Source of the DNA: an uncultured Pelagibacteraceae bacterium
GTDB lineage: Bacteria > Pseudomonadota > Alphaproteobacteria > Pelagibacterales > Pelagibacteraceae
Assembly (NCBI GenBank): GCA_902520335.1
Contig: CABYNS010000002.1
Location: forward strand, 124,001-188,000
Length of the DNA stretch: 64,000 nt
Direction of reading: 5' to 3'
The notes below the pieces were generated by a model. The model saw only the letters and a list, made by a program, of their open reading frames with translations, made no database searches and was not told where the DNA came from. Of the stretch, positions 54,143 through 64,000 are shown in pieces (the stretch's first letter is position 1; every line of letters begins with the position of its first letter). Both the position numbers and the translations under genes were made by a program.

Positions 54143-54730
54143 TTAATTATTTGAAAATTTCTCTAAAACTTTAAATAACTCCTCTATGTTATCATTATTA
54201 GAGCTTAACACTGATGAAAATTCCTCTTTTTGCGTTCTAGCCAAACTAAGACCTTCAATGATTAAATCTCTTATTAAAGGATTTTCTGGGTTTTTGGTAT
54301 AAATTCTCCAATCTATATTTATCTCAGGTCTCTCATTTGTAGCTTTTAAGATGCTATTAACAATAGTGTAATTATCATTAAGCTTTTCCTTATTTATTAC
54401 ATCAATTTCAGGATTAGTATATTCAGCTAGTCTACTTGAAAAACTTTTTAAAAAATATTCTTCAAATAATTTAGAATATTTTTTTTTTTCTTTATCATTA
54501 AGGCTTTTTCTTTTCGCACCAAGCGTATAAAAACCAATGCCTTTTATATCTACTGTTTCTCTAGCGATTAACTTTAATTTTTTTATTTTTTCCTCTTTAG
54601 AAATATCTTCACCTAGTAATTTTGATGCTCTATTTACTGTAGATTGCACAAAAATATCTGGCTCAATCGAGAATGAAACAGAACTTATCGAAAAAAAAAT
54701 AACTAATAATACTAATAATTTTCTTATCAT
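54143..54730 (-). CDS. mlaC: MlaC/Ttg2D phospholipid transport periplasmic protein
   Basis: Signal peptide; DIKGIGFYTLGAKRKSLNDKEKKKYSKLFEEYFLKSFSSRLAEY, INIDWRIYTKNPENPLIRDLIIEGLSLARTQKEEFSSVL. Confidence 0.88.
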   Translation of the reverse strand: MIRKLLVLLVIFFSISSVSFSIEPDIFVQSTVNRASKLLGEDISKEEKIKKLKLIARETVDIKGIGFYTLGAKRKSLNDKEKKKYSKLFEEYFLKSFSSRLAEYTNPEIDVINKEKLNDNYTIVNSILKATNERPEINIDWRIYTKNPENPLIRDLIIEGLSLARTQKEEFSSVLSSNNDNIEELFKVLEKFSNN

Positions 54731-54745
54731 ATTTTATGAGTGAAA

Positions 54746-55534
54746 TTATTGTGTTTCTATTTCTTCCCAATCGCTATCATCTTGAGTTTCAATAATTTTC
54801 TTACTATTCAAGATTCTTTGTTGTCTATCTTGTAAATAAAGACTTTTTACTGAAGCATAAAAATCTAGTGAATTTTTTTCTAAATTTTCAATTGAGTCAA
54901 AATTTTTTGCCCTAAAGTCGACCCCAGCAGTTACCCTAGATGTATAATAGTCAATATCTCTAAAATAGTGAGTATCGTTTTTTACAGTCACATTATACCA
55001 AGCATCTCCACCAATAAAATTCGTTAAAGAGGCCATCGTGTCTCTAGCAGTTGTAGGTCCTAAAACAGGCAATACTAAGTAGCAACCAGGGCCAATACCA
55101 TGTGAAGCTAAACTTTGTCCATAATCTTCTTTTACATATTCATCGAAACCAAGATATGTTGCAACATCAATAAGGCCCAAAACCCCAATTGTTGTATTAA
55201 TTAAAAATCTCCCTGTATTTACACCAGCCAAAGCAAATTCACCTTGCAGAATATTGTTTGGTATAGTTACAACGTTTGACAAATTATTTAATGAATTACT
55301 TACTCCTGTTTTAATTGGAGCGGGCAAGACTCTATAAACACTTGAAACTGGTTTAAAAATAACCTTGTCTAAACCTTGATTAAGAGCAAAAGATGCTTTG
55401 TTGAAAGTTTCAGAGCAATCTTTGATTTCAGATGGTTCATTTTTTTTTAAAACAAGATCACCATCAGAACCTGCGTGAACATTTACGATTAACGTAAAAG
55501 TTGTAATTAAAATTGCTATAATTTTCTTAATCAT
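54746..55534 (-). CDS. mlaA: MlaA/VacJ lipoprotein-like outer-membrane lipid asymmetry protein
   Basis: FNQGLD-like (LNQGLDKVIFKPVSSVYRVLPAPIKTGVSNSLNNLSNVVTIPNNILQGEFALAGVNTGRFLINTTIGVLGLIDVATYLG), DYGQSLASHGIGPGCYLVLPVLGPTTARD. Confidence 0.93.
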   Translation of the reverse strand: MIKKIIAILITTFTLIVNVHAGSDGDLVLKKNEPSEIKDCSETFNKASFALNQGLDKVIFKPVSSVYRVLPAPIKTGVSNSLNNLSNVVTIPNNILQGEFALAGVNTGRFLINTTIGVLGLIDVATYLGFDEYVKEDYGQSLASHGIGPGCYLVLPVLGPTTARDTMASLTNFIGGDAWYNVTVKNDTHYFRDIDYYTSRVTAGVDFRAKNFDSIENLEKNSLDFYASVKSLYLQDRQQRILNSKKIIETQDDSDWEEIETQ

Positions 55535-55599
55535 TTTAAATTCTGTATATTACAATGTTTAATAAATTAAAATAAGAATTAATCATAATTATACCTAAA

Positions 55600-56331
55600 A
55601 TGTGGCCAAAAATATCACTTAATTATTCACCTAATTTTAATCCGAGAAAAAGAGCTAAAAAAAATATTAAATTTATTATCATTCACTATACTGGTATGAA
55701 TAATCAATTATCAGCTATTAATAGACTTTGTGATATTAATTCAAAAGTCAGTGCGCATTACTTTATAAAAAAAAATGGTTATGTATTAAATCTAGTTCCT
55801 CCACTTTATGAAGCTTGGCACGCTGGAAAGTCAAGTTGGAAAAATTTAAAATCTCTTAATAGGTACTCTATTGGTATTGAAATACAAAACTCTGGTCATA
55901 ACAATAAATATGAAAATTTTTCTCAAAAACAAATATTTTCGACCAAAAAATTATTGGAGTATTTAATAAAAAAATACAATGTTAATTTAAAAAATGTTTT
56001 AGGTCACTCTGATATTTCACCTGATAGAAAAAAAGATCCTGGAGAAAAGTTTCCTTGGAAAAAACTAGCAAAATCCAAACTATCTCAATGGCACAATTTG
56101 GATGAAAAAAAACTTAAAAAAAAAAGATTAATAAAATTAAACTTATATGAAGAGAGTAATTTTATGAAAAATTTATATAAAATTGGATATCATAAAATTT
56201 CACAAAAAAACTTTCATTCTCAAAAAAGGATATTAACTAAAGCTTTTCAAAGAAGATTCAGACAAGGGCTGATAAATGGAATTTCTGATCAAGAATGCTT
56301 TATAATTAGTAGGGATTTATTGAAATCTTGA
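55600..56331 (+). CDS. N-acetylmuramoyl-L-alanine amidase (AmpD-like, amidase_2)
   Basis: FIIIHYTGMNNQLSAINRLCD, VSAHYFIKKNGYVLNLV, AWHAGKSSW, NRYSIGIEIQNSGH, GHSDISPDRKKDPGEKFPW. Confidence 0.92.
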   Translation: MWPKISLNYSPNFNPRKRAKKNIKFIIIHYTGMNNQLSAINRLCDINSKVSAHYFIKKNGYVLNLVPPLYEAWHAGKSSWKNLKSLNRYSIGIEIQNSGHNNKYENFSQKQIFSTKKLLEYLIKKYNVNLKNVLGHSDISPDRKKDPGEKFPWKKLAKSKLSQWHNLDEKKLKKKRLIKLNLYEESNFMKNLYKIGYHKISQKNFHSQKRILTKAFQRRFRQGLINGISDQECFIISRDLLKS

Positions 56332-56371
56332 TTATTATTGTTGAAAAAAATCAAATTAATTATAAAGTGAT

Positions 56372-56730
56372 ATTGCCAGATAAATGACTTATCGCTTTAA
56401 AAACTTAAAGAGGAAAGTCCGGGCTCCTCAAGGATACAGTGCCAGGTAATACCTGGCGGGGGAAACCCTAGGGACAGTGCCACAGAAAATAAACCGCCAT
56501 AACATGGCAAGGGTGAAAAGGTGTGGTAAGAGCACACCGGTTCTATTGGTAACAATGAACGCTGGAAAACCCCACTGGGAGCAAGACTAAGTAGAGGTGA
56601 CATTGTTGAAAAACTAAAAGCCATCCTTGGCTAGTCATCAGGGTTAGTCGCTTGAGTTTGAGAGAGATTTCAAACCTAGAGAAATGATAAGTTTAAATGA
56701 CAGAACCCGGCTTATAGTTTATCTGGCAGC
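56372..56730 (+). ncRNA. rnpB: RNase P RNA (bacterial type A)
   Basis: Hallmark GAGGAAAGTCCGGGCTCC, GGGGGAAACCCTAGGGACAGTGCCACAGAAA, AAGGGTGAAAAGGTGTGGTAAGAGCACACC; P1 TGCCAGATAAA...TTTATCTGGCA. Confidence 0.95.
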
Positions 56731-56806
56731 TTACTTAAAATAACGTCTTTTTATTACATCATTTATTAAAACTATATAAAGCCTATTAAACTCTAAATTG
56801 TGTCTA

Positions 56807-56849
56807 TTGACAGTTGAAATAAAAACCCATAATATCCCATGTATTCCCA
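56807..56849 (+). promoter_or_regulatory. mraZ promoter with overlapping MraZ box
   Basis: TTGACA (56807), 17-bp spacer, TAATAT (56830); CCCA at 56826, 56836, 56846 (TGGGN repeats on the other strand) at exact 10-bp period. Confidence 0.65.
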
Positions 56850-56877
56850 AATAAGGGAATTTAGGATTTTATGGTTT

Positions 56878-57333
56878 ATGTTTTTATCTACTTACGAAAA
56901 CAAGATAGACAAAAAAGGAAGGGTGTCAGTGCCAGCTAGCTACAGGTCTTATTTGTCTACTCTCGGATATAATGGAGTTGTCTGCTATCCATCATTTAAC
57001 AACCGATCAATAGAAGCATGGCCACAAGATAGGATAGAAAAAATTTCAAGCTCAATAGACTCTTTGAATCCTTTTGAAGAAAAAAGAGATTTTTTTGCTA
57101 CTTCAATATTATCTGAAAGTATAAATTTGCAATTCGACAGTGAGGGAAGAATCTCACTTACTCCAAAATTGTTAGAACATGCAAAAATAAAAAATAGCAT
57201 GGTTTTTGTTGGTCAAGGTAGGACTTTCCAAATATGGGAACCAACAATATTTGAAAAATTTAAGGTTGCTGCAAGGAAAAAATCAAATTTGAATCGTGCA
57301 AGTCTTAAATGGGATAACCAATTAAATAAATAA
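56878..57333 (+). CDS. mraZ: Transcriptional regulator MraZ
   Basis: [24 protein letters not shown] ... EAWP ... [50 protein letters not shown]. Track start 56839 lies in the putative promoter. Confidence 0.95.
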   Translation: MFLSTYENKIDKKGRVSVPASYRSYLSTLGYNGVVCYPSFNNRSIEAWPQDRIEKISSSIDSLNPFEEKRDFFATSILSESINLQFDSEGRISLTPKLLEHAKIKNSMVFVGQGRTFQIWEPTIFEKFKVAARKKSNLNRASLKWDNQLNK

Positions 57334-57346
57334 TAGAGGGGGAAAA

Positions 57347-58813
57347 ATGACAATTAATTTTAAATCACCTGAGATTAAAGAGTTACAACCAAGACTTTTA
57401 GTAATGGGAGTTGGTGGAGCAGGTGGAAATGCAATAAATGAAATGATTGAAAATGGAATGCAAGGAGTTGAATTCATTGCTGTTAACACTGATGCGCAAG
57501 ATTTAAAACATAGTAAAGCAAAATTAAAAATTCAAATTGGTCTAAATTTAACTAAAGGTTTAGGAGCAGGTGCAAAAATTGACATAGGGCAGGCTGCAGC
57601 TGATGAATCTTTAAATGAAATTGTTAATGTTTTACAAGGTGCGAATATGGTTTTTATAGCTGCTGGAATGGGTGGAGGCACTGGTACTGGTGCAGCACAT
57701 GTAATTGCGCGAGCGGCTAAGGAATTGAATATTTTAACTGTTGGGGTAGTAACATTACCATTTTTATATGAGGGCCCATCTAGAATGAGAAGAGCTCAAA
57801 TCGGTCTTGAGGAGCTTAGAAAACATGTCGATACAATTATAGTAATCCCTAATCAAAATTTGTTTAAGATCGCGAATGAACAAACTACATTTGAAGAGTC
57901 TTTTAATCTTTCTAACAACGTTTTAATGCATGGTGTTCAAAGTGTGACAGATTTAATGGTAAGACCTGGTATTATAAATCTCGATTTTGCTGATGTTGAA
58001 ACGGTTATGGCATCTATGGGTAAAGCTATGATGGGTACAGGAGAAGCTGAAGGCGAAGGTAGAGCTATGAAAGCTACTGAAATGGCGATTAGTAATCCAT
58101 TAATAGATGATTACACTTTAAAAGGTGCAAAAGGATTACTGGTAAATATAACCGGTGGCAAAGATCTTAAATTATTTGAAGTAGATGAAGTAGTTAATAA
58201 AATAAGATCGGAAGTAGAGGCAGATGCAGAGGTCATTATCGGGGCTATAACTGATCCATCTCTCGAAGGTAAAATAAGAGTTTCAATTGTAGCCACTTCT
58301 TTAGATGGCCAACAACCTGAGACGAAATCAGTTATAAATATGGTTCATCGGATACAAAATAGAAATCCAGGTTATTCTGATTTTTCAAATTTGGGATCTA
58401 ATACATCTTTTAATTTTTCGACTAGCACACCTATCTCAAGTGGTGCTAATGCATTAAAATTAGAGAATGAAGTATCAACTGAAAATATTAGTGAAACTGT
58501 TGCGAATAATAATGTTAATCAAATTAATGATCAATATCATGAGGAATTATTAAAAAATCAACAAGTTGAAAGCTTAGTTGAAAACGTTAATGAGAGTGAG
58601 GAAAATTCTTTCACTCAAGAAGCTATTGGTGAATCAATTAATGAAGATGAGATAAAAAATGATCTAAAAGAGTTTGGAGTAGATAGTGATGCACCAGATT
58701 TATTTAGCTCTGAAAACGAAACTTCTTCACCAGAAAATCTGTTGTCTCAAGAAAATGAGAATGAAGAGGACGATTTAGAGATACCAGCTTTTTTAAGAAG
58801 ACAAAAAAATTAA
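57347..58813 (+). CDS. ftsZ: Cell division protein FtsZ
   Basis: [48 protein letters not shown] tubulin signature, C-terminal peptide [12 protein letters not shown]. Confidence 0.99.
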   Translation: MTINFKSPEIKELQPRLLVMGVGGAGGNAINEMIENGMQGVEFIAVNTDAQDLKHSKAKLKIQIGLNLTKGLGAGAKIDIGQAAADESLNEIVNVLQGANMVFIAAGMGGGTGTGAAHVIARAAKELNILTVGVVTLPFLYEGPSRMRRAQIGLEELRKHVDTIIVIPNQNLFKIANEQTTFEESFNLSNNVLMHGVQSVTDLMVRPGIINLDFADVETVMASMGKAMMGTGEAEGEGRAMKATEMAISNPLIDDYTLKGAKGLLVNITGGKDLKLFEVDEVVNKIRSEVEADAEVIIGAITDPSLEGKIRVSIVATSLDGQQPETKSVINMVHRIQNRNPGYSDFSNLGSNTSFNFSTSTPISSGANALKLENEVSTENISETVANNNVNQINDQYHEELLKNQQVESLVENVNESEENSFTQEAIGESINEDEIKNDLKEFGVDSDAPDLFSSENETSSPENLLSQENENEEDDLEIPAFLRRQKN

Positions 58814-58831
58814 TGGTCTTCGTAAAAATAA

Positions 58832-59842
58832 ATGGAAGCCACCATAGTACAGGATAAAATAAAACATCATCCAGTACTGCTAAAAGAAATTATTAGCATT
58901 ATTTCCCCTCAATATGGTGGCACATTTATTGACTGCACTTTTGGTCAAGGTGGTTACACTCAAGAAATTCTTAAAAATAAAGACAACAAAGTTATTGGAA
59001 TTGACAGAGATTCTGAAAGTTTAAAAGTTGCAAAAAAAATTGAAAAAGAATTTCCGGACCAATTTATCTTTAAGAATTTAAATTTTAGTAATTTAGGAAA
59101 TTTAAAACTCAAAAATGAAAATATCAAAGGTGTGTTATTTGATTTGGGTTATTCATTAACACAGATTAAAGATTCAAAAAAAGGATTATCTTTTAATTCA
59201 AGTGGATCATTAGATATGAGAATGGGTTTAAATGAATTTTCAGCTAAAGATGCAATAAATAAATTAGATGGAAAAAGCCTTATTAAAATTTTCAAATCTT
59301 TTGGTGATGAAAGAGATGCAAAATTAATTGTTAAGAATATCCTTAAAGACAGACTGTTAAAGGAAATAGATACCCCTCATTTAGTAAAAATTATTGAAAA
59401 ATCAAAAAAAAGAAATAATAAAAAAATTCATTCTGCAACTAAGGTTTTCCAGGCATTAAGAATTTTTGTTAACAAAGAAATTAGTGAGTTAATTCATGGA
59501 ATGATTCATGCAGCTAAAGTTTTAAAAAAAGATGGTCTTTTGATTATTGTAACTTTTCATTCTTTAGAAGATAAAATTGTAAAATATTTCTTTAGAAGTC
59601 TCTCAGAACATAAAAGTGTATCTAGATACCAACCTGAGGAAATACAAGAAGAAATCTTATTTAAATTGCATCAAAAAAAGCCAATAGTGCCATCAAGTCT
59701 AGAAATAAAAAAAAACCCTCCTTCTAGGTCTGCAAAATTAAGATGCTTAATAAAAAAGGAAAATTTTTACGATTTTAAAACCGATATTTTAGATAAATTT
59801 AAAGATTTAATAGAAATTGAAAATTTTGGACTTAATTTATGA
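58832..59842 (+). CDS. rsmH: 16S rRNA (cytosine(1402)-N4)-methyltransferase
   Basis: [83 protein letters not shown]. Confidence 0.97.
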   Translation: MEATIVQDKIKHHPVLLKEIISIISPQYGGTFIDCTFGQGGYTQEILKNKDNKVIGIDRDSESLKVAKKIEKEFPDQFIFKNLNFSNLGNLKLKNENIKGVLFDLGYSLTQIKDSKKGLSFNSSGSLDMRMGLNEFSAKDAINKLDGKSLIKIFKSFGDERDAKLIVKNILKDRLLKEIDTPHLVKIIEKSKKRNNKKIHSATKVFQALRIFVNKEISELIHGMIHAAKVLKKDGLLIIVTFHSLEDKIVKYFFRSLSEHKSVSRYQPEEIQEEILFKLHQKKPIVPSSLEIKKNPPSRSAKLRCLIKKENFYDFKTDILDKFKDLIEIENFGLNL

Positions 59843-60150
59843 AAAAAATTCTAACTATTAGTTTAATTTTTTCACTTATCGTAATTACCTCTTTTATAAA
59901 AAATTCTACGAAGAAAATTGAAGAGGAATTGTTTAGTTTAAAAGAGAATATATCAGATTTAAATTTCGAATTAGATAATGTGAAACTTGAATTCGATTAT
60001 TTAAGTTCTCCAGAAAAACTGATTAGTTATCAAAATCTTTATTTTGAAAATAAGTTGACCCAAAAGAGTATAAATGAAATTGAAATTATTGACCTCACAA
60101 GAGAAAAAATTCTTACAAACGATTTCAAAATTATAGATAGCAAAAAATAA
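59839..60150 (+). CDS. ftsL: FtsL-like small division protein
   Basis: 103 aa, single N-terminal TM then coiled coil; between rsmH and ftsI. Confidence 0.65.
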   Translation: MKKILTISLIFSLIVITSFIKNSTKKIEEELFSLKENISDLNFELDNVKLEFDYLSSPEKLISYQNLYFENKLTQKSINEIEIIDLTREKILTNDFKIIDSKK

Positions 60151-60154
60151 CAAT

Positions 60155-61825
60155 ATGAAGTTTATTCTCCAAGAAAACAAGGAAGAATTTGAATTTAAAA
60201 GCGACAAAAAAAACTTTGATATTAGATTTAATAGAGTTGCATTTATTTTTTTTATTTTTTTTCTTATTTTTGTAATTTATTGTATTCATCTTACTCATCT
60301 CGGATCTAGAGATTTAAATTCCAATATCTCAAAGAATTATGGCTCTTTTAATAAAATTCAGAGAGCAAATATCTTAGACCGAAATAATCATTTTTTAGCA
60401 AAAACTGTTAATTCTATCGATATTGGAATAAATCCAGTTGAGGCGATAGATAAAAAAAAATTGTTACTTAATCTAAAATACATTTTTCCTGATAAAGATT
60501 TTGAATTAATCAATTCTAAACTTTCAAAAGATAAATTTTTTTGGTTTGAAAAAAAAATTTCAGACGAGAATTTTGAGAAAATTATGATGTTGGGTGATAA
60601 ATCAATAAAACCACATGAAAATCTTATAAGAATTTATCCCCAAAAAAATTTATTTAGTCATATTATTGGACAAATTGATGATGATAACCTGGGAATTTCT
60701 GGGCTAGAAAAATCATTAGATTTAGATTTAAAAAAAAATGATAAATCTATTCAACTTACTGTCGATAAGGATATTCAGTATTTAATTAGAGAGGAGTTAC
60801 TAAGGTTTAATAAAATATTTAAAACTAAGGGCAGTGCCTCAATTTTAATGGATATTAATAACGGTGAGATATTATCAATAATCTCACTGCCTGATTTTGA
60901 TCCTAATCAAAGACAAAATATCACTGATGTGAATTTTATCAATAGAGCAACTAAAGGTGTTTATGAATTAGGTTCTGTTTTTAAAACTTTTACCTTGGCA
61001 GCAGCCTTAAATGAAAAGATAATTGAGCCAAATACTGAATTTAAAAATTTAGAAAAAAGTATTACTTGTGGAAAAAATAAAATAAGTGAATACGACAAAA
61101 AAATTCCCTCCAACTTAACTGCTGAAGAAATACTAATCCGCTCAGGCAACATAGGTTCGGTAAGAATCGGCCAAGCAATTGGGATTGAAAAATATAAAAA
61201 ATTTTTAAATGATCTCGACTTAATTAACTCAATACAATTTGACATAGAGGAAATGGGTAAACCAATATCCTTTAATTGGGGAAAATGTAAGCTTGCAACA
61301 ACTTCATATGGACATGGAATAACTACTACAATTTTACAATTAACTAGCGCTTACTCTACTATTGCTAACGGTGGTTTTAGAATCAATCCAACTCTTATAA
61401 AAAAAGAAAAATATGTTAAAGGAGAAAGAATTTTAGAGGAAAATGTTTCATCAAATCTTGTTTCAATATTAAGAAAAATTGTAACTACAAAAGAAGGTAC
61501 AGCAACTCTAGCTAATGTAGAAGGTTATGAGGTTGCAGGGAAAACTGGTACCGCAGAAAAAATTTTAGAGGGTGGATATTCCCGAAAAAAAATTAATACT
61601 TTTGCTTCAGTATTTCCAGCCTCAAATCCTAAGTATAGCTTAGTTGTGATGTTGGATGAGCCTAAAACAAATAGTGAGTACGTTTATAATTATAGAGATG
61701 GATCAGGAATAAAATACAAAGGAACTCCCTTTAATACTGCGGGTTGGACTTCAGTTGAAGTTGTTGGTCAAATTATAGAAAAGATTGGGCCTATTTTAGC
61801 CACAAAATACGCGGAAGTTAATTAA
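60155..61825 (+). CDS. ftsI: Peptidoglycan transpeptidase FtsI (PBP3)
   Basis: TM, RANILDRNNHFLAKTV, YELGSVFKTFTLAAAL (SxxK), RSGNIG (SxN), AGKTGTAEK (KTG). Confidence 0.96.
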   Translation: MKFILQENKEEFEFKSDKKNFDIRFNRVAFIFFIFFLIFVIYCIHLTHLGSRDLNSNISKNYGSFNKIQRANILDRNNHFLAKTVNSIDIGINPVEAIDKKKLLLNLKYIFPDKDFELINSKLSKDKFFWFEKKISDENFEKIMMLGDKSIKPHENLIRIYPQKNLFSHIIGQIDDDNLGISGLEKSLDLDLKKNDKSIQLTVDKDIQYLIREELLRFNKIFKTKGSASILMDINNGEILSIISLPDFDPNQRQNITDVNFINRATKGVYELGSVFKTFTLAAALNEKIIEPNTEFKNLEKSITCGKNKISEYDKKIPSNLTAEEILIRSGNIGSVRIGQAIGIEKYKKFLNDLDLINSIQFDIEEMGKPISFNWGKCKLATTSYGHGITTTILQLTSAYSTIANGGFRINPTLIKKEKYVKGERILEENVSSNLVSILRKIVTTKEGTATLANVEGYEVAGKTGTAEKILEGGYSRKKINTFASVFPASNPKYSLVVMLDEPKTNSEYVYNYRDGSGIKYKGTPFNTAGWTSVEVVGQIIEKIGPILATKYAEVN

Positions 61826-61827
61826 CA

Positions 61828-64000
61828 ATGTTATTAGGCAATTATTTTACCAACATAGATAATAGTAAAAAAAAAATTTTTTTCTCAGGGATTTCATTCA
61901 ATTCAAAAGATATTAAAAAAGATAATATTTTTTTTGCTATAAAAGGGAATAATTTTGATGGAAATAAATTCATTTCTATTGCAATAAAAAAAGGCTCTAA
62001 AATTATTATAAGCGAGAAAAGAATTACAAATCCTCAAAAGGATATTTTATTTATTCGTACTAAAAATATAAGAAAACTTTTAGCAGAAATCGCTTTTAAA
62101 ATTTATAAGAATAAACCAAATAATTTAATTGCTGTAACTGGAACAAATGGAAAATCATCTGTTTCAGATTTTTATTTTCAATTGTTAAAACTTAATAAAA
62201 TAAAAGTTGCCTCAATCGGAACATTAGGTGTAAAATCGAAAAATATAAGACTAAATTTACAAAATACTACGATAGACCCAATTCGAATGGGACAAATATT
62301 ATCTAAATTAAAATCTCAAAAAATTAATAACGTAATTATGGAAGCATCCAGCCATGGTCTAACTCAACATAGGTTAGATGGTCTAAAGTTTTCATCTGGT
62401 ATTTTCACAAATTTATCTCAAGATCACCTAGATTATCATAAAAATTTTAAAGAATATTTAAAAGCAAAACTGTACCTCTTTGAAAATTTGATAGGAAAGA
62501 AAGGAAATGTAATAACAGACGAAACATTACCAGAATTTAAAAGAATAAAAAAAATCGCAATTTCTAGAAAATTGAAATTGCAGGTTTTAAATAATAGCAA
62601 AAATCAATTTCAAATTTTATCTCATAGTTATAGAGGTGAGAAACAAATATTAAAAATTAAATACTATAATCTAACAAGAGAAATAAATTTAAATCTTATT
62701 GGAAAAATACAATTAAAAAATATTTTGATGGCAATTATCGCAGCAAAAAATAGCAATATAAGTTTAATCAAGATTTTAAATGTTTTATCACAACTTAAGC
62801 CAATAGATGGAAGACTTGAAAAAATAGGTAAAATCAAAAATAGGTCTAAAGTAATACTTGATTATGCACATACACCAGATGCACTTAGAATATGTCTTTC
62901 AAACCTTAAAGAGCAATTTCCAAATAAAAAAATAATTTTACTCTTTGGCTGTGGTGGAAATAGAGATCAAAATAAAAGATTTAAAATGGGAAAGATTGCA
63001 TGTGATTATTCTAACGAAATTTATTTAACAGATGATAATCCTAGATTTGAAGATCCAAGAAAAATAAGAGATGATATTAAAAAGGGTATTGAAGACACTT
63101 CGATAAAAGAAATTCCTGATAGAAAAAAAGCTATTTCTGAGGCCATCAAAAATTTAAATACAGGTGATATTTTGTTGGTTGCTGGAAAAGGTCATGAGAA
63201 AACTCAAGATTTTGGTAAAAAGAAAATTTATTTTTCAGACAAAAAAATTATTTTAGATTGTATTAAACTTAAGAATACAAACTTATCAAAAAACTTTAAG
63301 GTAAATATTATTAAAGAATTATCGAAAATCAAAAATAAAATTCCTTTAGTAAAAGCAGATAAAGCAAGAATTAACTCCAAAGAGGTAAATAAGAATGATA
63401 TCTTTTTTGCTATTAAAGGAAAAAAAAATGATGGAAATGAATATATTGGAGAGGCATTTAAAAATAAAGCATCATTAGTTGTAGTAAATAAAGTTCAAAA
63501 TAAATTTAATCGCAAACGTCAGATAAAAGTAAGAAATACATTAAAATTTATGACTGAAATTTCAAAAATATTTAGACAAAATATCGATACAAATATTATA
63601 GCTATTACAGGAAGTTGTGGAAAAACTACTCTCAAAGAATTATTGGGCAATGTGTTAGGAAAGATTTCTAGTGTTAGTATTTCTCCAAAATCATATAACA
63701 ATAAATTTGGAGTTCCATTAAGTATACTTAATTTAAAACATAGTGATGAATTTGGAGTTTTAGAGGTTGGTATGGATAAAAAAGGGGAAATAGATAATTT
63801 AACAAATATTATAAAACCGAATGTTGGCTTGATAACTAACATAAATTATGCACATGCAAAAAATTTCAAAAATATCAAACAAATTGCTTTAGCTAAAGCA
63901 GAGATAATTAAAAATATATTACCCAATGGTTTTGTTGTATTGAATGCTGATGATAGTTTTTTCAAATTACATAAAAAAATTGCTGAAAATAATAATATTA
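61828..64000 (+). CDS. MurE-MurF fusion: UDP-MurNAc-Ala-Glu-DAP ligase joined to UDP-MurNAc-tripeptide D-Ala-D-Ala ligase (truncated by window end)
   Basis: Own translation from ATG 61828, continuous to window end: IAVTGTNGKSSVSDFYFQLL, EASSHGLTQHRLDGL, DYAHTPDAL, LFGCGGNRDQNKR, TDDNPRFEDP, VAGKGHE, then KNDIFFAIKGKKNDGNEYIGEAF, IAITGSCGKTTLKELLG, SYNNKFGVPLSIL, EVGMDKKGEI. Not in ORF track. Confidence 0.9.
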   Translation, partial: MLLGNYFTNIDNSKKKIFFSGISFNSKDIKKDNIFFAIKGNNFDGNKFISIAIKKGSKIIISEKRITNPQKDILFIRTKNIRKLLAEIAFKIYKNKPNNLIAVTGTNGKSSVSDFYFQLLKLNKIKVASIGTLGVKSKNIRLNLQNTTIDPIRMGQILSKLKSQKINNVIMEASSHGLTQHRLDGLKFSSGIFTNLSQDHLDYHKNFKEYLKAKLYLFENLIGKKGNVITDETLPEFKRIKKIAISRKLKLQVLNNSKNQFQILSHSYRGEKQILKIKYYNLTREINLNLIGKIQLKNILMAIIAAKNSNISLIKILNVLSQLKPIDGRLEKIGKIKNRSKVILDYAHTPDALRICLSNLKEQFPNKKIILLFGCGGNRDQNKRFKMGKIACDYSNEIYLTDDNPRFEDPRKIRDDIKKGIEDTSIKEIPDRKKAISEAIKNLNTGDILLVAGKGHEKTQDFGKKKIYFSDKKIILDCIKLKNTNLSKNFKVNIIKELSKIKNKIPLVKADKARINSKEVNKNDIFFAIKGKKNDGNEYIGEAFKNKASLVVVNKVQNKFNRKRQIKVRNTLKFMTEISKIFRQNIDTNIIAITGSCGKTTLKELLGNVLGKISSVSISPKSYNNKFGVPLSILNLKHSDEFGVLEVGMDKKGEIDNLTNIIKPNVGLITNINYAHAKNFKNIKQIALAKAEIIKNILPNGFVVLNADDSFFKLHKKIAENNNI

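Noticed and set aside
56397-56624. 75-aa minus-strand ORF in the ORF track
   Set aside because: Lies wholly inside the RNase P RNA; no recognisable protein character.
56731-56877. Search for GANTC (CcrM) sites in the mraZ-ftsZ promoter region, as in Caulobacter ftsZ control
   Set aside because: None found by eye, so no CcrM link to ftsZ is claimed.
63519-63842. 107-aa minus-strand ORF near the right edge
   Set aside because: Antisense to the continuous MurE-MurF reading frame, which has clear ligase motifs.

Overview
The window is an AT-rich, extremely gene-dense bacterial core-genome segment. Gene content and protein character point to an alphaproteobacterium of the SAR11/Pelagibacterales type (inference; no search was run). 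It holds about 67 protein genes, 3 tRNAs and RNase P RNA. I saw no IS elements, prophage, CRISPR array or obvious defence island. Main blocks: thrB-ispH-blh-crtY-crtB-crtI (retinal pathway, crtE absent) directly downstream of the ATP synthase F0 operon; a short SMC; DciA/DUF721 and mutY; ccrM; rnhB; ispE; CCA-adding enzyme; greA-hemF-trmL; petABC; ychF-pth-rplY-prs; lgt; a petP/petR/EnvZ-like regulatory module; ilvE; uvrC, folB and uvrB; aspC; trxB; ELM1-like; carAB; yqeY-dnaG-rpoD; mlaA-mlaC; ampD; rnpB; and a rearranged dcw cluster (mraZ-ftsZ-rsmH-ftsL-ftsI-murE/F). The ORF track misses both edge genes: partial thrB at the left and an apparent murE-murF fusion at the right. No clearly new multi-gene system stands out. 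The best leads are: a tRNA-Val(GAC) whose D-loop/T-loop elbow nucleotides appear jointly substituted; an SMC of only 798 aa with no recognisable hinge; an in-frame MurE-MurF fusion with ftsZ moved to the front of the dcw cluster; a 10-bp-phased MraZ box over the mraZ promoter; paired GANTC sites just upstream of ccrM; recurrent 4-bp stop-codon overlaps at convergent gene ends; and start codons abutting back to back in a CATATG at dciA/mutY.
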